From Bin87 sp964347975 (GTDB lineage Bacteria > Chloroflexota > Dehalococcoidia > Lucifugimonadales > UBA3495): 64,000 bases of DNA. The notes below the pieces were generated by a model, which saw only the letters and a list, made by a program, of their open reading frames with translations, was not told the origin of the DNA and ran no database searches. The position numbers and the translations under genes were made by a program. Positions 32,685 through 40,516 of the stretch are shown piece after piece (within the stretch, counting starts at the first letter, position 1; each line of letters begins with the position of its first letter). The stretch covers positions 1-64,000 of the forward strand of contig CAYGAY010000005.1 of the NCBI GenBank assembly GCA_964347975.1. The letters are read 5' to 3'.

Positions 32685-33715
32685 AACGCGCTCTTGATGC
32701 TTTTGGCGACGGCGGCGGCAAGCGGCGGCGGAACCGCATTGGCAATCTGACGATGCTGGTCAAGGTCGCGGACGGTTCCGGTACGCCTACGGATAGGGCC
32801 CTCGAATACGTACCGGTCAGTGAATCCCTGTATGCGCGCGGTTTCGCGTGGAGTCAGGTAGCGGTTTTCGGTGGGATGGTAAGGGACTTCGCCACACCGC
32901 AACGTGAGCGACGGCATTTGCCGATGCAGACGCCGATATTTTGTGGTGTCCTTTGGCTTCAATCGTTGCACAATTTCCGCAGGAGCGGCAACGTCCGCTC
33001 TTGATAACCAGCCCCCCTCCGGCACATACGATATTCTTTCCCGATCTCGAGCCGGCGTTATATCAATGTGGTTCGGGATTGCCGGCATGACATTGGGAGC
33101 CGAAGCCGGCGGCAAATCTCCAATCGCATCTCCGACCGTCGGGAGCGCCGACGGGACAGACAGCGGGAAGGCATATTGCTGACCGCGGGGAACACAGACG
33201 ATGACCGCTCGTCGCCGTTTTTGCGCTACTCCGAAATGCGACGCATCCAGTACCTCAACGTGCATATCGTATCCAATCTCGGCAAACCGCTCAGCTAGCG
33301 CCTCCTGCATATTGGTCAACGGCGAGAACGGGGTTCCTAAAAAGCGCGGGACTTGCTCAATCAATACGGCGTGGGGGCGCAACCCATCGGCAAAACGCAC
33401 CATCTCGAAAATCAGCAGCCCGTCAGGGTCACTGATCCCTCGACGTTTCCCTATCTGGCTGTATGGCTGACAAGGCGGACCGCCGCAGAGAAGCGACAGG
33501 CTGCCCGGTCGGATGTCCAGGCAATCGGCTAAACGCTTGATGTCCACAGCCCGAACGTCCACGTTCCAAACCGTTTTGCGGCGAGTGTTGCGGCGCAGAG
33601 TAGCGACACAGTGCGGGTCAATTTCCATGGCGCAGCAAGTCTCAAACCCGCCACGGGCGAGGCCGCTGTCCAACCCTCCAGCCCCGGCGAATAGGCTCAT
33701 GGCCTGATGTTTCAT
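32672..33715 (-). CDS. DNA (cytosine-5-)-methyltransferase
   Basis: 347 aa from ATG 33715 (MKHQAMSLFAGAGGLDSGL). C5-methylase motifs: I (FAGAGGLDSGL), IV (GGPPCQPYSQIG with the catalytic Cys), VI-like (LIEQVPRFL, with EQV in place of ENV), VIII (FGVAQKRRR), and X (QIANAVPPPLA). It would protect the site of the adjacent NotI-like endonuclease. A longer start (33772) exists but has no ribosome site. Confidence 0.9.
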   Translation of the reverse strand: MKHQAMSLFAGAGGLDSGLARGGFETCCAMEIDPHCVATLRRNTRRKTVWNVDVRAVDIKRLADCLDIRPGSLSLLCGGPPCQPYSQIGKRRGISDPDGLLIFEMVRFADGLRPHAVLIEQVPRFLGTPFSPLTNMQEALAERFAEIGYDMHVEVLDASHFGVAQKRRRAVIVCVPRGQQYAFPLSVPSALPTVGDAIGDLPPASAPNVMPAIPNHIDITPARDRERISYVPEGGWLSRADVAAPAEIVQRLKPKDTTKYRRLHRQMPSLTLRCGEVPYHPTENRYLTPRETARIQGFTDRYVFEGPIRRRTGTVRDLDQHRQIANAVPPPLAAAVAKSIKSALCLT

Positions 33716-33814
33716 GGTGTAACCATTCCGTCGGTGGCAGGTTGCCGTCTGCCCACGCGCCATTGTAGTCATCGTGCTGGCAGTGTCAAAGCGGCGTTGG
33801 CCGAGTAAAGCGCG

Positions 33815-35572
33815 CTAGCGGCGGGTCAACCGGGGCGAGAACACTCGCTCCGGGCATTCTCCGGTGTGGCGTTTTTCCAGGATATGGGCCTCGAACTCCT
33901 CCGGGAAGTAGCGCAGCGCGGAGGACACCGGGTTGAACCCCAGCTGGCCGTGGCCGCAGAGGGAGCCGGCCTGCATGTTCTCGCCGATGTTCCGCATCAG
34001 GGCCAGGTCTTCGTCGGTGCCTTCCAGATTGTGGATGCGTTCCAGCACCTCCAGCAGGTGGCTCATCCCCATGCGGCAGGGGAAGCACTTGCCGCAGGAT
34101 TCATACTGGCAGAAGGCGATGAGGTTGCGGGTCAGGTCAACGACGCAGGTGTCCTCATCGGCCACGATGATGCCGCCAGAGCCGAGGATTGCGCCGGCGG
34201 CGCGGAACACGTCGAAGTCCAGCGCCAAGTCCAGGTTGGCGTCGCTGGCCGACAGTACGCCGCCCAGCGGCCCGCCGGTTTGCAACAGTTTCATGCGCTT
34301 GCCGTTGGGCACGCCGCCGGCCATGTCGAACAACACCTGCCGGAAGGTCATGCCCAGGGGAACCTCGATGAGGCCGGCGTAGGTGATGTCGCCGGACAGG
34401 CAGAGGATGGCGGTGCCGCTGCTGCCGTTGATCCGGTTGTCCGGGTCGGGCTGGGTGCCGATGCCGGCGAACCACTGTCCGCCGTTGGCGATGATCTCCG
34501 GCACGTAGGCCAGCGTCTTGACGTTGTTGATGTTGGACGGCATACCGAACACGCCCACCTGAGCCGGGAAGGGCGGGCGGTAGCGGGGCATGGAACGCTT
34601 GCCCTCGATGGCTTCCATCAGCGCCGTCTCCTCGCCGGACACGTAGGAGTCGCCGGTCAACGCCACCTCCACGTCGAAGGAGAAGTCGCTGCCCAGGATG
34701 TTCTGCCCCAGCAGGCCCAGTTCGTAAGCCTGATCGATGACGGCGCGGGTGCGGTCAATGGGCTGGCTGTGGCCGTGGCGAATGAAGATATAGCCCCGGT
34801 TGGCATTGCAGGCATAGCCGGCGAGGGTGATGCCCTCGACCACCGTGGCCGGGTCGCTCTCCAGGATGCCCCGGTCGTTGAACGCGCCGGGGTCGCCCTC
34901 CTCGCAGTTGCAGAGGATGTACTTGTTGGGGTCGGGGTTGCCGGCCAGGAATCCCCACTTGACCCCGGCGGGGAAGGCGGCGCCGCCGCGCCCGCGCAGG
35001 CCCGACGTCCGCACCTCGCCCAGGGTATCTTGCGGGGTCATCTCGGTAAGGGCCTTGTTCAGCGCGGAATAGCCGCCATTGGCGATGTACTGGTACAGGT
35101 CAGCAGGGTCGATGTTGCCGGCGTTGCGCAGGGCGATGCGCTGCTGCATCGCCATCATGGGGTGATCTTCCAGAGGCGGAATGCCATCGGGAGCCGCCCC
35201 CGGACCTCCCAGGTATCCGATGGCATATCTGGCTACCGGCGTTCCTTTGACGACGTGCTGACTGACGATGGTCTCGGCAATTTCCGGCGTGACCCGCTGG
35301 TAAAACACCCGGGGGCCGCCGGGCGTCTGCACGTCCAGCAGCGGCTCGGCGAAGCACAGGCCCAGCGTACCCACTTCCGACACGTTGGCTGACGCCCGCT
35401 GCTCGGTCAGGGCGGCGTTCACGGCGCTGACGACCTCGAACCCGCCCGCGGCCTCGCCGGCCAGCCCGGTGCCGACGCGGATCCAGGGGAGGTCGCCCGC
35501 GGTCAGATCATTCCAGCGCCGTTGCGCCGCGGCGAGGATAGCAGCGAAGGGAGCGTCGTTCGGGGCGGTCAT
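33815..35572 (-). CDS. NuoF/FdsB-like NADH-binding flavoprotein subunit
   Basis: 585 aa. N-terminal thioredoxin-like domain (about 1-140), then the FMN motif GLRGRGGAAFPAGVKWGF, NADH motif GDSYVSGEETALMEAIEG, and the C-terminal SLBB and [4Fe-4S] region (ESCGKCFPCRMG, CGHG). In the N-terminal domain the usual four Cys of the [2Fe-2S] site are mostly lost: GTGLAGEAAG where GTCxC-type is expected, VGTLGLC keeps one. NADH-side diaphorase of a NuoEFG or FdsGBA complex. Its stop is 99 bases from the methylase start; the operon continues beyond the restriction pair. Confidence 0.9.
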   Translation of the reverse strand: MTAPNDAPFAAILAAAQRRWNDLTAGDLPWIRVGTGLAGEAAGGFEVVSAVNAALTEQRASANVSEVGTLGLCFAEPLLDVQTPGGPRVFYQRVTPEIAETIVSQHVVKGTPVARYAIGYLGGPGAAPDGIPPLEDHPMMAMQQRIALRNAGNIDPADLYQYIANGGYSALNKALTEMTPQDTLGEVRTSGLRGRGGAAFPAGVKWGFLAGNPDPNKYILCNCEEGDPGAFNDRGILESDPATVVEGITLAGYACNANRGYIFIRHGHSQPIDRTRAVIDQAYELGLLGQNILGSDFSFDVEVALTGDSYVSGEETALMEAIEGKRSMPRYRPPFPAQVGVFGMPSNINNVKTLAYVPEIIANGGQWFAGIGTQPDPDNRINGSSGTAILCLSGDITYAGLIEVPLGMTFRQVLFDMAGGVPNGKRMKLLQTGGPLGGVLSASDANLDLALDFDVFRAAGAILGSGGIIVADEDTCVVDLTRNLIAFCQYESCGKCFPCRMGMSHLLEVLERIHNLEGTDEDLALMRNIGENMQAGSLCGHGQLGFNPVSSALRYFPEEFEAHILEKRHTGECPERVFSPRLTRR

Positions 35573-35588
35573 GGCAGAGGGAGTAACG

Positions 35589-36068
35589 TTAGTGGGTTGC
35601 CGGGGCAGCTAGAGCGTCCGCGATTCTGTCTCTGGCGTCGTCGGGGGTAACCCGCCCGGCCAGGTGGTGGTCAATTGCCATGACGGGAGCGTGGGCGCAG
35701 GCTCCCAGGCAGGTGTTGTAGCGCAGGGTAGCCTTGCCGTCGGGGGTATCGCCCTCGTCAGACAGGCCCAGGGCATCCTGAGCGGCGGCGATGATGGCCG
35801 TGGCACCCATCACGTGACAGGACGGGCCCCAGCAGACTTCGATACGATGCTCGTTGGGCGGGTCAAAGCGGAAGTTGGGGTAGAAAGTGGCAACAGCCCA
35901 GACGTCGTTGATGGTAGCGTCCATCCGCGTGGCCACCGCTTCCACCGCCTCCGGCGGGATATACCCGATGGCGTCCTCAACAGCCAGCAGCGACGATAGG
36001 ACGGTGACCGTACTCTGCGGCTGATTGTTAACGGCGTTGTCAATCAGGGCGCGGGTGGCGTCGTCCAT
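35589..36068 (-). CDS. NuoE/FdsG-like [2Fe-2S] subunit
   Basis: 159 aa. The thioredoxin-like ferredoxin fold has all four ligands: CWGPSC (about 90-95) and NTCLGACAHAP. The N-terminal helices (VLSSLLAVEDAIGYIPPEAV) match NuoE. It transfers electrons next to NuoF, whose start is 16 bases downstream. First gene of the complex operon; a TGCTAGACT box lies about 40 bases upstream. Confidence 0.9.
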   Translation of the reverse strand: MDDATRALIDNAVNNQPQSTVTVLSSLLAVEDAIGYIPPEAVEAVATRMDATINDVWAVATFYPNFRFDPPNEHRIEVCWGPSCHVMGATAIIAAAQDALGLSDEGDTPDGKATLRYNTCLGACAHAPVMAIDHHLAGRVTPDDARDRIADALAAPATH

Positions 36069-36106
36069 TTGTGAAATCCGTTACAAACGCGGTTGGGAAC
36101 GGCGTC

Positions 36107-36115
36107 AGTCTAGCA
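36107..36115 (-). promoter_or_regulatory. Promoter of the nuoE-F-G operon
   Basis: TGCTAGACT on the minus strand with TTGCCC about 18 bases further upstream (36136-36131). Confidence 0.45.
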
Positions 36116-36152
36116 CAAGCGGCGGTGGACGGGCAATGCGCGCCAAGGGACG

Positions 36153-36749
36153 CTACTCGCGGATAATGCGACTCACTTCCAGAACGATGTCCGGGAATGC
36201 CTGGGGAGCAATGGTTTCCCCGGGACCAAAGTAACGCACGGTCGCGTATTCGTTACCGGATGGATCAGTGTGGGCTTCAATGCGGCGAGCCGGTCGATTG
36301 ACGATCCAGGCTTCGGGGATGCCGGCGCGGGCGTACAGCGGCAGCTTTTCGTTCCGGTCGTAGTCAACGGTGGTGTCGGATACCTCAATCAGCAGCAGGA
36401 CATCGGCAGGGCTGGGGTGTTCCAAACTGTAGAAATCATCTTGCCAACGCAAGAGCATTGCGTCCGGCTGCGGTTCGCTCCCAATGTCCAATCGCACCGG
36501 GTTCTGAACGCTCAGAATCGCCCGGCTCGCCAGCAAGGTGGATGGGAATACTGCAACGATGCTATTCACACCGAAGGCGTGCCAATTACCAATGGGAGGC
36601 ATAACGATAATGTCTCCGTCCAGCAGCTCGACGCGGTCGTTTTCCGACAGGATGCCGGCATCGGCCATGGCGTAGTATTCGGCCACGGTGAAGCGGCGGC
36701 GAGTCGGCGCAAGGGCCGCTGGGGGAGCGGATGTGACTGCGGTGGTCAT
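36153..36749 (-). CDS. Uma2-family protein, tandem copy 1
   Basis: 198 aa. Uma2 core: SEPQPDAMLL, then VLLLIEVSDTTVDYDRNEKL with catalytic Glu and Lys, and GIPEAWIVNRPARRIEAHT. Residues 1-45 and about 113-185 are identical with copies 2 and 3, but 46-112 are not (GNWHAFGVNSIVAVFPS here). Its C-terminus (EVSRIIRE) differs from the other copies. Separated from copy 2 by 12 bases. Confidence 0.85.
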   Translation of the reverse strand: MTTAVTSAPPAALAPTRRRFTVAEYYAMADAGILSENDRVELLDGDIIVMPPIGNWHAFGVNSIVAVFPSTLLASRAILSVQNPVRLDIGSEPQPDAMLLRWQDDFYSLEHPSPADVLLLIEVSDTTVDYDRNEKLPLYARAGIPEAWIVNRPARRIEAHTDPSGNEYATVRYFGPGETIAPQAFPDIVLEVSRIIRE

Positions 36750-36761
36750 GGCGACATTTGA

Positions 36762-37355
36762 TCAGTTGCCGATGATCCGGCTGGCTTCCAGAACGATGTC
36801 CGGGAATGCCTGGGGAGCAATGGTTTCCCCGGGACCAAAGTAACGCACGGTCGCGTATTCGTTACCGGATGGATCAGTGTGGGCTTCAATGCGGCGAGCC
36901 GGTCGATTGACGATCCAGGCTTCGGGGATGCCGGCGCGGGCGTACAGCGGCAGCTTTTCGTTCCGGTCATATTCAATGGTGGTGTCGGATACCTCAATCA
37001 GCAGCAGGACATCGGCAGGTTCAGGATGCCCTCCCCGATAGAAGTCATCGCGCCAAAGCAGGAGCATTACGTCCGGCTGCGGCTCGCTGTTTTCGTCAAG
37101 TCGCACCGGGTCCTGAACGGCAATCATGGCGCGGCCCTGCAAAGGGGGGAGCATCATGTTGGTGAAAAACTTAGCGCTGGCGGCGTGCCAGTCTCCGATT
37201 GGCGGCATAACGACGATAGCTCCGTCCAGCAGCTCGACGCGGTCGTTTTCCGACAGGATGCCGGCGTCGGCCATGGCGTAGTATTCGGCCACGGTGAAGC
37301 GGCGGCGAGTCGGCGCAAGGGCCGCTGGGGGAGCGGATGTGACTGCGGTGGTCAT
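36762..37355 (-). CDS. Uma2-family protein, tandem copy 2
   Basis: 197 aa. Same layout as copy 1; the core differs (GDWHAASAKFFTNMMLPPLQ) and the active-site stretch reads IEVSDTTIEYDRNEKL. Ends EASRIIGN as copy 3. Twelve bases between copies (GACATTTGATCA region) are kept. Role unknown. Confidence 0.85.
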   Translation of the reverse strand: MTTAVTSAPPAALAPTRRRFTVAEYYAMADAGILSENDRVELLDGAIVVMPPIGDWHAASAKFFTNMMLPPLQGRAMIAVQDPVRLDENSEPQPDVMLLLWRDDFYRGGHPEPADVLLLIEVSDTTIEYDRNEKLPLYARAGIPEAWIVNRPARRIEAHTDPSGNEYATVRYFGPGETIAPQAFPDIVLEASRIIGN

Positions 37356-37367
37356 GGCGACATTTGA

Positions 37368-37961
37368 TCAGTTGCCGATGATCCGGCTGGCTTCCAGAAC
37401 GATGTCCGGGAATGCCTGGGGAGCAATGGTTTCCCCGGGACCAAAGTAACGCACGGTCGCGTATTCGTTACCGGATGGATCAGTGTGGGCTTCAATGCGG
37501 CGAGCCGGTCGATTGACGATCCAGGCTTCGGGGATGCCGGCGCGGGCGTACAGCGGCAGCTTTTCGTTCCGGTCGTAGTCAACGGTGGTGTCGGATACCT
37601 CAATCAGCAGCAGGACATCGGCGGGTTCCGGATGCCCTCCCCCGTAGAAGTCATCGCGCCAGCGCAGGAGCAATACGTCGGGTTGTGGTTCGCAGGCATC
37701 GTCCAAACGTGTCGGATTCTGGATACTTACGATGGCGCGCCTTTCCAACCGTGGTGGCAGGATGTTTGTGAACAGATTAACCCTGGCGGCGTGCCAGTCT
37801 CCGATGGGCGGCATAACGATGATATCTCCGTCCAGCAGCTCGACGCGGTCGTTTTCCGACAGGATGCCGGCGTCGGCCATGGCGTAGTATTCGGCCACGG
37901 TGAAGCGGCGGCGAGTCGGCGCAAGGGCCGCTGGGGGAGCGGATGTGACGGCGGTGGTCAT
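37368..37961 (-). CDS. Uma2-family protein, tandem copy 3
   Basis: 197 aa. Core reads GDWHAARVNLFTNILPPRLE; SDTTVDYDRNEKL for the catalytic stretch. All three frames are open, suggesting selection to keep them. It follows the dsbA-like selenoprotein gene by 11 bases. Confidence 0.85.
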   Translation of the reverse strand: MTTAVTSAPPAALAPTRRRFTVAEYYAMADAGILSENDRVELLDGDIIVMPPIGDWHAARVNLFTNILPPRLERRAIVSIQNPTRLDDACEPQPDVLLLRWRDDFYGGGHPEPADVLLLIEVSDTTVDYDRNEKLPLYARAGIPEAWIVNRPARRIEAHTDPSGNEYATVRYFGPGETIAPQAFPDIVLEASRIIGN

Positions 37962-37972
37962 GGCGGCCGGCT

Positions 37973-38629
37973 TTATTCCCCGGCGGCGGCGCGGTTCTCC
38001 AGGGCCTTGTCCATCACCCGCTGGAAAACCTCGTAGGGTTGCGCGCCGGTGAACAGCAGGTTGTCGAATACGAAGGTTGGAATGCCGCGGATGCCGTAGC
38101 CCAGGGCCTCGTGATACTGGTCCACGACCTTCTGGGCATAGTGGCCCGACTCCACCCGTTCCTTCAGTTCGTCGCCATCCAGGCCCACGCTGGAACCGAT
38201 GTCGGCCAGCACCGACGGATCGCCCAGGTCGGCGCGGTGGTCCCAGTAGGCTTCGTAGGCGGCGTGGTGGTACTCCATGAACCTGCCCTGCTCCTGGGCG
38301 TACTCGGTGGCCTGCAGGGACTTGAGGCTGTTGTGGGTGTAGCGCGGCGGGCGCATGATCAGGTTGGCCTCGCGGGCGTAGGTGCGCAGGGGGTCGGAGA
38401 GCTCGTCCTCCGATTCACCGGGGCGCGCCTCGCGAACCCGTCCCTCGGGTGGAGTATCCGGACGCAGCAAATAGGCCCGGCCTTCAACGGTGACGTCGTA
38501 TTCTTCAGCCAGTTTGTCGACGCGTTCCAGGCCGACATAGCACCAGGGTCAAACGTAGTCGTACCAGACGATGACGTGAACCGGATTGGGATCGTCGGGA
38601 TGGCTGTGAGCCGGCGGTTGAGTGGTCAT
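37973..38629 (-). CDS. DsbA-family (FrnE-like) thiol oxidoreductase with probable selenocysteine (UPWC)
   Basis: 218 residues if TGA is read through. From ATG 38629 the frame runs MTTQPPAHSHPDDPNPVHVI, then VWYDYV, TGA (38551-38549, codon 27), PWCYVGLERVDKLAEEY and stays open to 37973. Family members have CPWC right after DY-V, so TGA replaces exactly the first Cys. A 7-bp hairpin begins 11 bases after the TGA (TGTCGGC 38537-38531 with GTCGACA 38521-38515, 9-base loop), in the place of a bacterial SECIS. The C-terminal part has GIRGIPTFVFDNLL with the cis-Pro. Cytoplasmic, no signal peptide. The alternative is a point-mutated pseudogene or sequencing error. SelA, SelB and tRNA-Sec are not in the window. 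Confidence 0.75.
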
Positions 38630-38678
38630 GTCAGCACCTCGGCTGTGTCGCGGATTCCAGTTTGTGCCGGATAAACGG

Positions 38679-39407
38679 TTATGGCGGGCCGCCGGCCGGG
38701 CGGGACGCCAGGCGGTCCAGCAACGGATATAGTCCCTCCAGGCTGTCGATATGTTCGCAGCCGGTGACGTTGCTATGGAAGCCGCCGCGGTCGATCAGGA
38801 CCGGGCGCAGGCCGGCTTCCCGCGCGCCTTCAACATCAGAGCGGGGTTGGTCGCCGACGTGCATCGCCCGGTCCGGGCTTACGCCCATGCGTTTTAAGCC
38901 GGCTTCAAAGATGGCGGTGGCCGGCTTTTCGCCGACCTCCCGGCCCGTGATGGAGAACTCCAGGTACTGGCGGATATCCAGTTGTTCGGTGAGTTCGTCC
39001 ATGTCGCGCCGCAGGTTGGTCAGGACGGCCAGCCGGTAGCCGCGGCGCTTCAACTCGGCCAGGACCGGTCGAGTTTCCTCGAACTCCACAAACTCCTTGG
39101 GCACCGAGATGGCCATATCCCAGATCTGCTTGGCCATGCGCAGCGATACGGCTACGCCAGCCTCTTCCAGGATGATCTGTTCGTAACGGGCGAAAAACTC
39201 ATCCCGTCCGGCGGCGTCCCGTTCGCCCAGCGGCAGACGGTGGTTTTCCGCATTGAAATACAGGTCGGCTATGGCGTAACCGCGAGCCAGGTTTTCCGGG
39301 GGCACGCGGATGCCCAAGTTCTGGCAGGCGGCGTGCTGGATCTGGGGCAGCGGCGGCCAGAACCGGACCAGAGTGTTGTAAAAGTCAAAGAAAATGGCCT
39401 CAATCAT
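38679..39407 (-). CDS. HAD-superfamily hydrolase
   Basis: 242 aa. Motif I FFDFYNTLV (nucleophile Asp, about 8; second position is Tyr-Asn rather than the usual Asp-Gly), motif II LAVLTN, motif III Lys in VGEKPATAIFEAGL, motif IV HVGDQPRSDVEGAREAG. The missing second Asp of DxD (F-Y) is unusual; haloacid dehalogenase-type enzymes tolerate DxY. Substrate unknown. TGCTATCAT lies 60 bases upstream. Confidence 0.8.
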   Translation of the reverse strand: MIEAIFFDFYNTLVRFWPPLPQIQHAACQNLGIRVPPENLARGYAIADLYFNAENHRLPLGERDAAGRDEFFARYEQIILEEAGVAVSLRMAKQIWDMAISVPKEFVEFEETRPVLAELKRRGYRLAVLTNLRRDMDELTEQLDIRQYLEFSITGREVGEKPATAIFEAGLKRMGVSPDRAMHVGDQPRSDVEGAREAGLRPVLIDRGGFHSNVTGCEHIDSLEGLYPLLDRLASRPAGGPP

Positions 39408-39468
39408 GGAAGTCGAAACAGCGGCGCAACGGAAGACTGGCCTTAAGGACCCAAGGTTGCCGGGGCCA

Positions 39469-39477
39469 ATGATAGCA
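39469..39477 (-). promoter_or_regulatory. Extended -10 of the HAD gene
   Basis: TGCTATCAT on the minus strand. Confidence 0.45.
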
Positions 39478-39512
39478 CAAGTGCGATCGGCATTCGTGGC
39501 CTTTGTTCCCGG

Positions 39513-40217
39513 TCAGGCCCGGCAGCAGGCCGCTCGACAGGTGGACAGGCCATAAAAACAGACCCGGCAGAAGCAAACCCAGATCCCTTCCGGTTCATCC
39601 TCCCCTTCGTGCTCGTGTTCATCTCCAAAAAGGTTTTCTCTACCCTCCTTGATGAAAAAGGGTATCAGGATGAGGGATGCCACCGGGTCGGCCCACCACC
39701 AGGCAAGCAGCGCGTTGAACCCCAGCCCGACCAGGACAGCCAGGTCCTGAAGGTCGCAGAACAGGCTTTCCAGCGCCTCCGCCCGCAACGACCGGGACTG
39801 CATCCGGGCGGCGACGCGCATCTTGGCTACGTACAGGCCGGTCATGGCCACAGCGCTGGCCACCGCAATCGCGACGCCGGCCAGGCTCGGTTCCGGCTTG
39901 GGCAACCATCCCAGCAGGCTGGCCCCGGAATGCACGAGTACGTAGGCCGCCAACACAAAGAAGGTAATGCCCACTAACTTCTGCGCTTTTCCCTCAGCCG
40001 TTTCATCCTCCGTTTCACCCTGCTCCCGGGTCAACCGCCACACGAGGACGCCGCCGGCGAACAGCTCGATGACGCTATCCGCCCCGAAAGCCAGCAGAAC
40101 CACACTGCCGGCCCGCGCCCCGGCCCAGAAAGCAACCACGGCTTCGGCCAGGTTCCACACCAAACCGACCGACACCAGGATAAGTGCGGTTCGTCGGAGG
40201 GTGTCTTGTTCAGGCAT
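39513..40217 (-). CDS. Cation diffusion facilitator-like transporter with Cys-rich tail
   Basis: 234 aa. Six hydrophobic segments; FGADSVIELFAGGVLVWRL (helix 2 with the metal-site Asp) and ALESLFCDLQDLAVLVGL (helix 5, where CDF carriers have HxxxD) are visible. The His-acidic loop HEHEGEDEPEG near the end and a Cys-rich tail (CFCRVCFYGLSTCRAACC) are unusual and suggest metal handling. The usual CDF cytoplasmic domain is missing. Cytoplasmic membrane. Confidence 0.7.
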   Translation of the reverse strand: MPEQDTLRRTALILVSVGLVWNLAEAVVAFWAGARAGSVVLLAFGADSVIELFAGGVLVWRLTREQGETEDETAEGKAQKLVGITFFVLAAYVLVHSGASLLGWLPKPEPSLAGVAIAVASAVAMTGLYVAKMRVAARMQSRSLRAEALESLFCDLQDLAVLVGLGFNALLAWWWADPVASLILIPFFIKEGRENLFGDEHEHEGEDEPEGIWVCFCRVCFYGLSTCRAACCRA

Positions 40218-40299
40218 CAGGGCGCATTTTCCTTTGGGATCCGTCAGAATCAGGATTTATCGTATTTTAGGATTTTCCAGGGCCTTTTCAAGGTCGATT

Positions 40300-40453
40300 T
40301 TGTCATTGCGAGCGTAGCGTGGCAATCTCGTCAGTGTAGCAATGGCCGCTCCGGCAAGACACTCTCAGCCGGCGGCAGCTACCGCCGGAACTAGATTCCA
40401 CCGCCCGCCTGCGGCGAGCGTGGAATGACCGGTTAAAGTGGGTACGCATAAGC
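40300..40453. mobile_element. MITE-like element, second copy (one end lost)
   Basis: Related to 2895-3063 in the opposite orientation: TTGTCATTGCGAGCGTAGCG at the left and GTGGAATGACCGGTTAAAGTG with GGGTACGCAT at the right. The left terminal repeat ends abruptly, keeping only TTTG. The interior has its own inverted repeats. It occupies the gap between the divergent CDF and repair operons; the rest of 40218-40299 holds nothing I recognise. Confidence 0.6.
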
Positions 40454-40516
40454 AATCGACATGCCCATCGTCTATACTTGGCGCAAGTCCGTACCCTCTT
40501 TCGGCATTTAGATCTC

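Noticed and set aside
33866..35392. 508-codon plus-strand frame
   Set aside because: Antisense shadow of the NuoF-like gene, which has all family motifs.
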